From NCBI RefSeq assembly GCF_041346945.1, contig NZ_CP166850.1, positions 7,176,501 to 7,240,500 on the forward strand: a DNA stretch of 64,000 bases. The letters run 5' to 3'. The translations under genes and the position numbers were made by a program. Shown here piece by piece: positions 41,971-50,284 of this stretch; position 1 is the first letter of the stretch; each line of letters begins with the position of its first letter. Below the pieces are notes generated by a model, which was not told the origin of the DNA, made no database searches, and worked only from the letters and a program-made list of their open reading frames with translations. The stretch is from Amycolatopsis sp. cg9 (lineage in GTDB: Bacteria; Actinomycetota; Actinomycetes; Mycobacteriales; Pseudonocardiaceae).

Positions 41971-42549
41971 CTACCCTTCGGCCACCGCCTCGGCGGCTTC
42001 CGCGCGGCGGCGGAGGATCTTCAAGGACTGGTCGCACCAGCGCAGGTTCTCCCGCTCGAACGACAGCCCGCGCATCAGCGTCAGGTACGGGCCGATCCGC
42101 TCCGCGCCGGCGAGGTAGTCGTCCTCGAAACGGCCGTCCAGCAGGCGCGCGCGGAGCCGCTCGTAGCGGGCGATCTTCGCCTCCGCGCGGGCCATCCGCT
42201 CCTCGAGCGCGCTCCGCACCGCGGCCTCGTCGCCCCCGTCGACCGCCTGGACCTGCACCAGCAGCTCGTCGCGGATCACGCCGGGGCGGGGCGGGCGCGC
42301 CGTGAACTCGTGGAGGGACCGGTGGCCCTCCCCGGTCAGCGAGAACAGGCGCTTGTCCGGCCGCCGCTCCTGGTGGACGATCCGGGCGGAAACCAGGCCG
42401 TCCGCCGCCATCCGGTCGAGTTCGCGGTAGAGCTGCTGTGGCGTCGCCGCCCAGAAGTTCGCCACCGAGGCATCGAAGCCCTTCGCCAGGTCGTAGCCCG
42501 ACGCCTCGCCTTCGAGCAGCGCCGCCATCAGCGCGTGGCGCAGTGCCAT
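41971..42549 (-). CDS. PadR family transcriptional regulator
   Basis: A 192-residue PadR with a C-terminal helical dimerisation domain (Vir_AR4-type). The winged helix begins ALRHALMAALLEGEASGYDL and includes QQLYRELDRMAADGLVSARI. ATG at 42549 is preferred to the GTG 6 nt upstream because AGG lies at proper distance. It lies 6 nt downstream of the SnoaL-like gene. Proposed CTCA-N6-TGAG operators sit at its own start and before the SnoaL-like gene. Confidence 0.87.
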   Translation of the reverse strand: MALRHALMAALLEGEASGYDLAKGFDASVANFWAATPQQLYRELDRMAADGLVSARIVHQERRPDKRLFSLTGEGHRSLHEFTARPPRPGVIRDELLVQVQAVDGGDEAAVRSALEERMARAEAKIARYERLRARLLDGRFEDDYLAGAERIGPYLTLMRGLSFERENLRWCDQSLKILRRRAEAAEAVAEG

Positions 42550-42550
42550 A

Positions 42551-42565
42551 CTCACCTAGTTGAGT
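42551..42565 (-). promoter_or_regulatory. PadR operator candidate, internal
   Basis: CTCACCTAGTTGAGT, an imperfect CTCA-N6-TGAG dyad, overlaps the SnoaL-like stop and the padR start. Similar to the site at 42953-42975. Confidence 0.35.
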
Positions 42566-42945
42566 GCTTCGCGCTGAATCCGGTCGAACTGCGCCGCCAT
42601 CGCTTCGGCGAGTGCCTGGGCCGCCGACAGCGGGCGGACCATGACGGTGAACTCGTCGATCAGGCCGTCGGCGTCGAGGTGCAGGAAGTCGCAGCCCTCG
42701 ACCCGGACTTCGCCGATCCGGGCCTCGAAGACGAGGGCGTGGTCACGGCCTTCGTCGCCGCTCAGCTCGCGCACGTAACGGAAGTCTTCGAAGACGCGCA
42801 GGACGCCCCGCAGGATCGCGGCCGTGATCGCCTTGCCGGAGTAGGGCTTGAAGGCCACCGGGCTGCGGAACACGACGTTCTCCGCCAGCGTCGCGGCCAT
42901 GGCGTCGGGATCGCGGGCCTCGACGGCCTTGCGGAAGCTGCTCAT
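42556..42945 (-). CDS. SnoaL-like (NTF2-fold) protein
   Basis: A 129-residue cone-shaped NTF2-fold protein. FRKAVEARDPDAMAATLAENVVFRSPV is the typical N-terminal helix-turn-strand; HALVFEARIGEVRVEGCDFLHLDADGLIDEFTVMVRP forms the sheet. Such proteins may be isomerases or ligand carriers. GAGG lies 6 nt before the ATG. Co-transcribed with the downstream PadR gene. Confidence 0.8.
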   Translation of the reverse strand: MSSFRKAVEARDPDAMAATLAENVVFRSPVAFKPYSGKAITAAILRGVLRVFEDFRYVRELSGDEGRDHALVFEARIGEVRVEGCDFLHLDADGLIDEFTVMVRPLSAAQALAEAMAAQFDRIQREALN

Positions 42946-42952
42946 GCGGCAC

Positions 42953-42975
42953 CTCACCTAGTCAATTAGTTGAGT
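42953..42975 (-). promoter_or_regulatory. PadR operator candidate upstream of the SnoaL-like gene
   Basis: The region contains CTCACCTAG and, immediately beyond, a perfect TCAA-TTAG-TTGA dyad (42962-42973) ending in TTGAGT, the same words as the internal site at 42551. Confidence 0.45.
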
Positions 42976-43050
42976 AGACCCTAGCAGCATGGCCGTCCGT
43001 GACCGTTCGGCGACGCACAGCCCCACCTGGACGACTGCGGAAGGACAGGC

Positions 43051-43684
43051 ATGGCAGACGATCACGAGGGACAACGGGTCAGCAGACGGCGGATGCTCGC
43101 CGGCGTGAGCTCGGTCGGCTTGGGCGCGGCGCGCGGACGTGCACCCTCACCGCTTCCACCACCCAGGGGCCGTACTACTTCGACGCCGACAAGATCCGCA
43201 GCGACGTCCGCGAGGACAAGCAGGGGATGAAGCTGCGCCTGGCCCTGCAGGTGCAGGACAGCGAGACGTGCAAACCGATCCCGCACGCGGTGGTCGAGAT
43301 CTGGCACTGCGACGCCGGTGGCCTGTACTCCGGCGCGGAAGCGCAGTCCGGCGGCGGTGGCACGCCGCCCAGGTCACCAACCAGCGCGGGACCGTCGAGT
43401 TCACCACGATCCGGCCCGGGTGGTACCGCGGGCGGACCGTCCACGTCCACGTGATGGTGCACGTGGGCGCCGAGAAGACCCTGACCACGCAGCTGATGTT
43501 CGACGAAGCGCTGAACGCCGAGGTGCTGGCCACCGAGCCGTACGCGCAGCGCACCGGCCGCGACACCTTCAACGACGGCGATTCGAGCTACCGGCCGAGC
43601 ATGCTGCTGAAGGTCACCCGGGCGCGGGACGGGTACGTCGGCTGCATCGTGCTCAACGCCGACCCCGACCACGACGGCACGTGA
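43051..43684 (+). pseudogene. Intradiol ring-cleavage dioxygenase, broken by two frame shifts
   Basis: The homologous sequence uses three frames. From ATG 43051 a Tat-type leader (VSRRRMLAGVSSVGLGA) is read in frame 1. At about 43130 homology moves to another frame with CTLTASTTQGPYYFDADKIR and VVEIWHCDAGGLYSG. At about 43365 it moves again to QVTNQRGTVEFTTIRPGWYRG and VHVHVMVHVG, ending at 43684. Both breaks fall in low-complexity linkers, and the expected linker after the signal and the segment around YLRG are missing, so these look like two small deletions. Fe(III) ligands Tyr and His (WYRG, HVHV) survive. Sequencing or assembly error is the alternative. Confidence 0.75.
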
Positions 43685-43690
43685 CCGGTT

Positions 43691-43723
43691 CCCGCACGGG
43701 TGGCACCGGGCCACCCGTGCGGG
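43691..43723. terminator. Strong bidirectional terminator hairpin
   Basis: CCCGCACGGGTGGC (43691-43704) pairs perfectly with 43710-43723 over the loop ACCGG, between the convergent dioxygenase and NmrA-like genes. Confidence 0.65.
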
Positions 43724-43729
43724 GCCGCG

Positions 43730-44473
43730 TCACGACCGGGCCAGCCAGGTGGCGAGGGTGGTCTCGGCGAGGAGCGCGCCCGGCCCGGGCAGCAGGTCCC
43801 GCTCGCCCGGCACGGCCCCGAAGTACGGCGCCCGCGGGTCGGTGACCACTTCGCGCGGGTCGGCACGCGCGGCCAGCACCCGGCGGACCCAGTCGTCGAG
43901 GCCGAACACCTCCGGGCCCGCCACCTCGGTGACGCCGCCGACCGGCGGTCCCGCGGCGGTCCGCCCGACGGCGGCCGACACCTCCGCGGCCGCCATCGGC
44001 TGCACGCCCGCGCCGGGCAGCCGCACCACGCCGCCGGTGGTCGCGGTGTCGGCGATCCCGCCGGCGAACTCGAAGAACTGGGTGGCGCGCACGATCGAGA
44101 ACGGCAGGCCGGACTCGGTGATCAGCCGCTCCTGCGCGACCTTGGCGCGGAAGTAGCCGACGTCCGGCTGCCGGTCCGTGCCCACCACCGAGAGCGCGAC
44201 GTAGTGCCCGACCCCCGCTTCCTCCGCCGCTTCGGCGATGTTGCCGGTCGACGTCGTGAAGAAGGCCATCACGTCGTCGTCGGCGAACGACGGCGAGTTC
44301 GACACGTCCACGACGACGTCCGCTCCGTGCAGCACCTCCTTGAGCCCTTCGCCGGTCAGGGTGTTCACACCGGTGCCGGGGGCGGCCGGCACCGCCTCGT
44401 GGCCGTGCCCGGTCAGCCGGGCGACCAGGGCCGTGCCGATCAGGCCGGTCCCGCCGATGACGACGACCTTCAT
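43730..44473 (-). CDS. NmrA/SDR-a-like NAD(P)-binding protein
   Basis: A 247-residue atypical SDR. MKVVVIGGTGLIGTALVARL is the dinucleotide loop GGTGxIG; VGHYVALSVVGTDRQPDVGYFRAKVAQE has the Tyr/Lys pair region and PFSIVRATQFFEF follows. ATG at 44473 is set by the Rossmann motif and a GGAAGGAAA site. Genes of this kind are the standard neighbours and targets of ECF41 sigma factors, and one is encoded divergently here. Physiological substrate unknown. Confidence 0.85.
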   Translation of the reverse strand: MKVVVIGGTGLIGTALVARLTGHGHEAVPAAPGTGVNTLTGEGLKEVLHGADVVVDVSNSPSFADDDVMAFFTTSTGNIAEAAEEAGVGHYVALSVVGTDRQPDVGYFRAKVAQERLITESGLPFSIVRATQFFEFAGGIADTATTGGVVRLPGAGVQPMAAAEVSAAVGRTAAGPPVGGVTEVAGPEVFGLDDWVRRVLAARADPREVVTDPRAPYFGAVPGERDLLPGPGALLAETTLATWLARS

Positions 44474-44530
44474 GGGGGTTTCCTTCCGTTCCGGCGTCCC
44501 GGCGGCCCCGGGACGCTGCACACCCACCAG

Positions 44531-44557
44531 GACAAGACAGCCACCGGATCTGTGACA
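44531..44557 (-). promoter_or_regulatory. ECF41-type promoter candidate for the NmrA-like gene
   Basis: Leftward TGTCACA (44551-44557), 16-nt spacer, TGTC (44531-44534). The first box equals the reported ECF41 -35 element, the second differs by one base from CGTC. Confidence 0.5.
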
Positions 44558-44568
44558 AGATCCCGATC

Positions 44569-45432
44569 GTGGAGGACCTCGACGACGCCGCCGCCGTGTT
44601 CGGCGAGGTGCGGCCGCGGCTGTTCGGCATCGCCTACCGCATGCTCGGCAGCGCCGTCGACGCCGAAGACCTCCTCCAGGACGTGTGGCTGCGCTGGCAG
44701 GCCTGCGACCGCTCGGCGGTGACCAATCCCGCGGCCTACCTCGCCACGACCACCACCCGGCTGGCGATCAACGCGACCAAGACCGCCTACGCGCGCCACG
44801 AGACCTACGTCGGGCCGTGGCTGCCGGAGCCGGTGGACACCGCCGCCGACCCGCAGCTGGGCGCCGAACGGGGTGCCGCGCTCGAGCTCGCCGTGCTGCT
44901 CCTGCTGGAGAAGCTCACCCCGACCGAGCGCGCGGCCTACGTGCTGCGCGAGGCCTTCGACTACCCGTACCGCGAGGTCGCCGACATCGTGCAGACGACG
45001 GAGGCCGCGGCCCGCCAGCTGGTCAGCCGGGCGCGCAAGCACCTCGCGGCCGGGCGCCGCACGCCCGCCGGGCTGCCCGAGCAGCGCCGGCTCCTGACCG
45101 CGTTCGTCGCCGCGGCCCAGGCCGGCGACCTCGCGGCGCTGGAACGGCTGTTCGCCGCCGACGTGATCAGCTACTCCGACGGCGGCGGCGCGGCCCGCGC
45201 CTCGCGCATCCCGGTGCGCGGCGCGGCCACGGTGGCGAAGTACGTCCGCGCGTTCGCCGACCGGTTCTGGGCGGGCGTGTCGGTGACGCCGGCGCTCGTC
45301 AACGGCACGCACGCGATGCTGCTTTCGCGGGACGGCGAAGTCTTCACCGTGCTCACCGTCACCGCGTCCGGCGAAGGCATCGACCAGGTGCTGTGGATGA
45401 TGAACCCGGGCAAGCTCGCGGCCGCCGTATAA
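44569..45432 (+). CDS. ECF41-family sigma factor with SnoaL-like C-terminus
   Basis: A 287-residue ECF sigma factor. Sigma2 FGIAYRMLGSAVDAEDLLQDVWLRW, sigma4 LTPTERAAYVLREAFDYPYREVADI. The linker has WLPEP, and the C-terminal SnoaL-like domain has YSDGGGAARA and ends in NPGKLAA; these are the WLPEP, DGGGK and NPDKL motifs of ECF41, with two substitutions. In this family the C-terminal domain acts as a built-in regulator in place of an anti-sigma factor. The GTG start has no obvious Shine-Dalgarno. Confidence 0.9.
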   Translation: MEDLDDAAAVFGEVRPRLFGIAYRMLGSAVDAEDLLQDVWLRWQACDRSAVTNPAAYLATTTTRLAINATKTAYARHETYVGPWLPEPVDTAADPQLGAERGAALELAVLLLLEKLTPTERAAYVLREAFDYPYREVADIVQTTEAAARQLVSRARKHLAAGRRTPAGLPEQRRLLTAFVAAAQAGDLAALERLFAADVISYSDGGGAARASRIPVRGAATVAKYVRAFADRFWAGVSVTPALVNGTHAMLLSRDGEVFTVLTVTASGEGIDQVLWMMNPGKLAAAV

Positions 45433-45436
45433 CGCC

Positions 45437-47026
45437 CTACACGGCGGCGCCGCGCGGCTCGTACTGGGCGCGCAAGGCCTTCTTGTCCGGCTTGCCCAGC
45501 CCGGTCATCGGCAGGGACGCGGCGACGATCACCTGCTTGGGGACGTGCACCGGGCCCTTGCGCTCCCGCACCGCCGCCTGGATCTCGCCGGTGAGGCGCT
45601 CGATCGCCGCCTCGTCCGCGGCTTCCCGCAGGACGACGACCGCCGTGACGGCCTCGCCCCACTTCTCGTCCGGCGTGCCGATCACGCCGACCTGCGCGAC
45701 CGCGGGGTGCTCGGCGACGACGTCCTCCACCTCGCGGGGAAACACGTTGAACCCGCCGGTGACGATCATGTCCTTGACCCGGTCGACGATGAACCAGAAG
45801 CCGTCTTCGTCCTCGCGGGCGACGTCGCCGGTGTGCAGCCAGCCGTCACGGAAGGTTTCGGCGGTGACCTCCGGCAGGTTCCAGTAGCCGCCGGCCAGCA
45901 GCGGCCCCGCGACGCAGATCTCCCCGGGCTCGCCGGGCGCCACCGGGGCACCGTCGGGGCCCAGCAGCGCCGTGCGGAGGAACGCCGACGGCCGCCCGCA
46001 GGAAGTCAGCCGGGCGTCGTCGTGGTCGCCCTTGGCGAGGTAGCTGATCGCCATCGGCGCTTCGGACTGGCCGTAGTACTGCGCGAAGATCGGCCCGAAC
46101 CGGTCGATCGCCTCGCGCAGCCGCACCGGGTTGATCGACGCCGCGCCGTAGTAGACCGTCTGCAGCGACGAAAGGTCGCGGGTGCGCGAGTCGGGGTGGT
46201 CCATCAGGGCGTAGAGCATGGTCGGCACCAGCATGGTGGCCGTGATCCGCTGCTCCTCGATGACGCGCAGCACTTCGGCGACGTCGAACTTCGGCAGCAC
46301 GACCAGGGAGCCGCCCTTGAGCAGCGTGGGTGCGAAGAACGCCGCGCCGGCGTGGGAAAGCGGCGTGCAGATGAGGAACTTCGGCGCTTCGGGCCACTCC
46401 CACTCGGAGAGCTGGATCTGCGTCATCGTGGTCATCGCCCGCGCGGTGCCCATGACGCCCTTGGGTTTCCCGGTGGTGCCGCCGGTGTAGGTGATGGAGA
46501 CGACCTGGTCCGGCGGCAGCTCGACCGGGACGAGCGGCTTCGGCTCGAAGCCGGCGGCGGCCGCGGTCAGGTCCTTGCCCACGTGGGACAGGGGTTCCGG
46601 GACCGGCCCGATGGTGAGCACCCGGGTCAGCCCCGGCACCTTTTCGAGCAGCCCGAGCGCGCGCTCGACGAAGGCGGGCACCGGGTCGATGATCAGCGTG
46701 GTGATGCCGGCGTCGGCGAGGATGTAGGCGTGGTCGTCGAGTGACCCCAGCGGGTGCAGCGCGGTCCGCCGCGAGCCCTGCACCTGCCCGGAGGCGATGA
46801 CGAGCAGGACTTCCGGGCGGTTCAGCGACAGCAGCGCGACGGGCGCCCCGGTGCCGGCGCCGAGCGCTTCGAAGGCTTGGGCGTACTGGCTGACCTGTTC
46901 GGCGGTCCGGCCCCCGGTCAGCGTGGTGTCGCCGAGCACCATGACGGGCTTGTCCCGGTGGCGCTTGAGGGCGGACACGACCAGGTGGCCGAGGTGGTTC
47001 GGGTACCGCATCGCCTGCTCGTCCAT
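45437..47026 (-). CDS. FadD-type acyl-CoA synthetase (AMP-binding)
   Basis: An ANL-superfamily ligase of 529 residues activating a carboxylic acid as acyl-adenylate and then acyl-CoA. P-loop SITYTGGTTGKPKGVMG (about 183-199), motif YYGQSEAPM, hinge region LHTGDVAREDEDGFWFIVDRVKDM and catalytic Lys near the end (GLGKPDKKAL). It resembles the FadD8-like group. A KstR-type palindrome sits 25 nt upstream of the start, so it may belong to sterol or lipid side-chain catabolism. Only 4 nt separate its stop from the convergent sigma gene. Confidence 0.9.
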   Translation of the reverse strand: MDEQAMRYPNHLGHLVVSALKRHRDKPVMVLGDTTLTGGRTAEQVSQYAQAFEALGAGTGAPVALLSLNRPEVLLVIASGQVQGSRRTALHPLGSLDDHAYILADAGITTLIIDPVPAFVERALGLLEKVPGLTRVLTIGPVPEPLSHVGKDLTAAAAGFEPKPLVPVELPPDQVVSITYTGGTTGKPKGVMGTARAMTTMTQIQLSEWEWPEAPKFLICTPLSHAGAAFFAPTLLKGGSLVVLPKFDVAEVLRVIEEQRITATMLVPTMLYALMDHPDSRTRDLSSLQTVYYGAASINPVRLREAIDRFGPIFAQYYGQSEAPMAISYLAKGDHDDARLTSCGRPSAFLRTALLGPDGAPVAPGEPGEICVAGPLLAGGYWNLPEVTAETFRDGWLHTGDVAREDEDGFWFIVDRVKDMIVTGGFNVFPREVEDVVAEHPAVAQVGVIGTPDEKWGEAVTAVVVLREAADEAAIERLTGEIQAAVRERKGPVHVPKQVIVAASLPMTGLGKPDKKALRAQYEPRGAAV

Positions 47027-47051
47027 CGGGCTCCCTTCCGCGGCGTCAGAC

Positions 47052-47065
47052 TAGAACACGTTACA
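47052..47065. promoter_or_regulatory. KstR-type operator
   Basis: TAGAACACGTTACA matches the KstR consensus TnnAACnnGTTnnA at every fixed position, and on both strands. It lies 25 nt before the acyl-CoA synthetase start. KstR is the TetR-family repressor of cholesterol catabolism in mycolic actinobacteria. Confidence 0.6.
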
Positions 47066-47179
47066 GTTTTGGGCAACATCGATCGCGGTCCCCGCTTAGC
47101 CCGAGCGGAGCCACTTCCTTGTCCGGCACCGGCTCCGCCCGCTAGCTTCCCCTTGCAGCAGCCGACAGGTGGGGGCCAG

Positions 47180-50100
47180 GTGGCGACGAGCTCGGTGCGC
47201 GTCCAGGTGCTGGGTTCGTTGCGGGCTTGGCGCGACGGGGTGGAGCTCGACCTCGGGCCGCCCGGGCGGCGGGCGGTGCTCGGGCTGCTCGCGCTCGCCG
47301 GCGGCGACGCCGTGGCGCGGCGGGAACTCGTGGACACCCTGTGGGGCGACCGGCCGCCGCCGAGCGCGGTGAACGTCGTCCAGACCCACGTCAAGCACTT
47401 GCGGCGGTTGCTGGAACCCGGGCGCGCGCCGCGGGCGGGCAGCGGGGTGCTGCCGCACGTCGGCGGCGGTTACGCCGTGCGGCGGGACGCGGTCGACGTC
47501 GACCTGTGGCGGTTCCGCGAGCTGCTGGCCGAGGCGAACGACGCGCACCGGGACGCCGACCGCATCCGGCTCGTGGCCGCCCTCGGCGAGGCGCTGCGGC
47601 TGTGGCACGGGCGGCCGCTGGCCGATCTGCCGGTGCTGGCAACGCATCCGAAGGTCGTCTCGCTGGTCGCGGAGCACCGGGAAGCGTTTTCCCGGTGCGC
47701 CCGCGCGAAGATCGACCTCGGCGCCGCGGCGGAGGCCCTGCCCGGCATCGCCGAAGCGGCCGCGGAACAGCCGTTCGACGAAGCCGCGCAAGCCCTGCTG
47801 ATCCGCGCCCACCACGCGCTCGGCCAGCGGGGCGAGGCGTTCCGGCACTACCGGGCGGTGCGCGCCCGGCTCGTCGAGGAGCTCGGCATCGACCCCGGGC
47901 CGGAGCTCCTGGCCGCGCACACCGCGCTGCTGCGGGACGACGCCGTCGCGGCACCCGCCGAAGCCCGCCCGGCGCAGCGGATCCCGAAGCAACTGCCCGC
48001 CGAACCCGGCGGGTTCGCCGGCCGGACCGCCGAACTGTCCCTTTTGGACAACCTGGGCGGGCCGATCGCCGCGGTCTCCGGCACCGCGGGCGTCGGCAAG
48101 ACGGCGCTGGCCGTGCACTGGGCGCACCGCGTCCGGGACCGGTTCCCGGACGGGCAGCTGTACGCCAACCTGCGCGGCCACGCCCCGGTCCCGCCGGCAC
48201 CGCCGATCGAAATCCTCACGCAGTTCCTGGCCGCGCTGGGGATTCCGCCGGACCGGGTGCCCGCCGACGTCGAGACCGCGGCGGCGCTGTACCGGACGCT
48301 GACGACCGACCGGAAGATCCTGGTGCTGCTGGACAACGCCGCCGGCCCGGAGCAGGTCCGGTCGCTGCTGCCGGCCGGGCCCGGCTGCCTCGTCGTGGTG
48401 ACCGGCCGCGACCGCCTGACCGGACTGGTCGCCGTGCACGGCGCGCGCCGGCTCACCCTCGACGTGCTGAGCCCCGACGACGCCGTCGAACTCCTGGCCG
48501 GCGTGCTCGGCCACGACCGCGTCCGCGCCGAACCGGAGGCGGCCGTCGAGTTCGCCAAGCTGTGCGTGCACCTCCCGCTCGCCTTGCGGATCGCCGCGGC
48601 CAACCTCGCCGACCGGCCCGGCTCGGGCATCGAGGACTACGTCGCGGAACTGCGCGAGGGCAACCTCCTCGGCGCCCTCGCGGTGCAGGGCGACGAGCAG
48701 ACGGCGGTGCGGACCGCGTTCGGCCTGTCCCACGCCGCGCTGCCCGCCGGCGCGCAGCGGCTGTTCCGGCTGCTGAGCCTGGTCCCCGGCGCGGACGTCG
48801 GCGCCGAAGCCGTCGCCGCACTGGCCGGCCTTGACCCGGCGCGGGCGGCGGAGCTGCTGGACCGGCTGGCGGGCGCGCACCTGGTCGAACCGCACGCGCC
48901 GGGCCGGTACCGCTTCCACGACCTGCTCCGCCGCTACGCCGCCGAGCAGGCCGAGCGGTTCGAGGCCGCGGCGGACCGCGAACGCGCGCTGACCGGGTTG
49001 TACACCTGGTACCTGGGCGCGGTCGACGGCGCCGCGCGGGTGCTCTACCCGCACATGCTGCGGCTGCCGGTGCCCGCCGGCCGGACGTTCACCGAGCTGG
49101 CCGAGGCGTCGAACTGGCTGGACGCCGAACGCGGCAACCTCGTCGCGGCCGTCCAGGCCGCCGCGCGCCACGGTCCCCGGCGGGTGGCGTGGCAGCTCGC
49201 CGACGCGCTCCGCGGCTACTTCTGGATGTGCATGCGCCGAGCCGAATGGCTCGCTGCGGCCGAAGCCGGGTCGAGCGCCGCCGACGCCGACGGCGACCCC
49301 CGCGCCCGGGCGGCGGGCCGGCTGAGCCTCGCCGACCTGCACTTCCGCCAGGGCCGCTACCGCCAGGCGGTCCGGCTGTACACGGCCGCGCTGCTGCTCG
49401 CGCGGCAGGCGGACTGGGCGGAGGCGCAGGCCGCGGTCCTCGGCAACCTGGGGTGCGTGTACTGGCAGTCCGGCCGGCTCACGGCGGCCGCGTCCCGGTT
49501 CCGCCGCGGGCTCGCCCTGAGCAGGCGGATCGGCCAGCCGGCGGGGGAGGCCGTCGCGTTCGGCAACCTCGGGCTCGTCCACTGGGAGATGGGCCGGCTC
49601 GCCGAGGCCGCCGACCACTACCGGCAGGCGCTGCGCCGGTACCGCCGGATCGGGTCCAGCTACGGCGAAGCGATCAACCTCGCCAACCTCGGCCAGGTCC
49701 AGCGCGCCCGCGGCCGGCCGGGGGAGGTGCTGGAACTGCTCGGCCGGTCGCTGGACCTGCAGCGCGAGGCCGGAAACCGCGGCGGCGAAGCCGAAACGCA
49801 CAGCAGGCTGGCACTGGCCCACGGCGACCTCGGCCACCGCGGGGAAGCACTGGACTGCGCCCGCGCGGGCCTCGCACTGGCCCGCGAGGCGGGCGACCCG
49901 CGCACGGAGGCGGAGGCCCTCGCCGCCCTGGCGGCGGTGCTCACCCGGTTCGGCGGCCGCCCGGAAGCCGTCCGCCACTACGGCCAGGCCCTGGACCTGA
50001 TCCACGAGACCGGCGACCGCTACCCGGAGGTGGACGCCTTGATCGGCCTGGCTTCCGCGGCCGGCGACCCGGGCCCCGCGCGCGAGGCACTGGTGCTCGC

Positions 50101-50284
50101 CGAGCGCGCGGGCTACCGGGCACTGCAGGGCCAGGCGCTGACCGCACTGGCCGCAATCCTGCTGCCGCGAGGAGAAACCGGAGCGGCGGCGGAGTGCGCG
50201 CACCGGGCGTTGGCGGTGCACCGGGAGACCGGCCACGGGCTGGGGGAGAGCCGCACCCGCGCGCTGCTGGACCGGATGGGTTGA
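47180..50284 (+). CDS. AfsR/SARP-family regulator with NB-ARC and TPR domains
   Basis: A large transcriptional activator of 1034 residues. OmpR-type winged helix at 1-95 (RVQVLGSLRAWRDGVEL, AVNVVQTHVKHLRRLL), bacterial transcriptional activation domain about 100-245, NB-ARC/STAND ATPase with P-loop SGTAGVGKTALA (about 303) and Walker B KILVLLDNA, then TPRs at about 700-1030 (GNLGCVYWQSGRL, GNLGLVHWEMGRL, ANLGQVQRARGRP). Such proteins activate antibiotic clusters or developmental genes. GTG at 47180. No biosynthetic cluster adjoins, so the target is unknown. Confidence 0.92.
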   Translation: MATSSVRVQVLGSLRAWRDGVELDLGPPGRRAVLGLLALAGGDAVARRELVDTLWGDRPPPSAVNVVQTHVKHLRRLLEPGRAPRAGSGVLPHVGGGYAVRRDAVDVDLWRFRELLAEANDAHRDADRIRLVAALGEALRLWHGRPLADLPVLATHPKVVSLVAEHREAFSRCARAKIDLGAAAEALPGIAEAAAEQPFDEAAQALLIRAHHALGQRGEAFRHYRAVRARLVEELGIDPGPELLAAHTALLRDDAVAAPAEARPAQRIPKQLPAEPGGFAGRTAELSLLDNLGGPIAAVSGTAGVGKTALAVHWAHRVRDRFPDGQLYANLRGHAPVPPAPPIEILTQFLAALGIPPDRVPADVETAAALYRTLTTDRKILVLLDNAAGPEQVRSLLPAGPGCLVVVTGRDRLTGLVAVHGARRLTLDVLSPDDAVELLAGVLGHDRVRAEPEAAVEFAKLCVHLPLALRIAAANLADRPGSGIEDYVAELREGNLLGALAVQGDEQTAVRTAFGLSHAALPAGAQRLFRLLSLVPGADVGAEAVAALAGLDPARAAELLDRLAGAHLVEPHAPGRYRFHDLLRRYAAEQAERFEAAADRERALTGLYTWYLGAVDGAARVLYPHMLRLPVPAGRTFTELAEASNWLDAERGNLVAAVQAAARHGPRRVAWQLADALRGYFWMCMRRAEWLAAAEAGSSAADADGDPRARAAGRLSLADLHFRQGRYRQAVRLYTAALLLARQADWAEAQAAVLGNLGCVYWQSGRLTAAASRFRRGLALSRRIGQPAGEAVAFGNLGLVHWEMGRLAEAADHYRQALRRYRRIGSSYGEAINLANLGQVQRARGRPGEVLELLGRSLDLQREAGNRGGEAETHSRLALAHGDLGHRGEALDCARAGLALAREAGDPRTEAEALAALAAVLTRFGGRPEAVRHYGQALDLIHETGDRYPEVDALIGLASAAGDPGPAREALVLAERAGYRALQGQALTALAAILLPRGETGAAAECAHRALAVHRETGHGLGESRTRALLDRMG

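Noticed and set aside
45437..50284. Secondary-metabolite cluster suggested by SARP and acyl-CoA synthetase
   Set aside because: No PKS, NRPS, terpene or tailoring gene set lies nearby, and the synthetase has its own KstR-type control.
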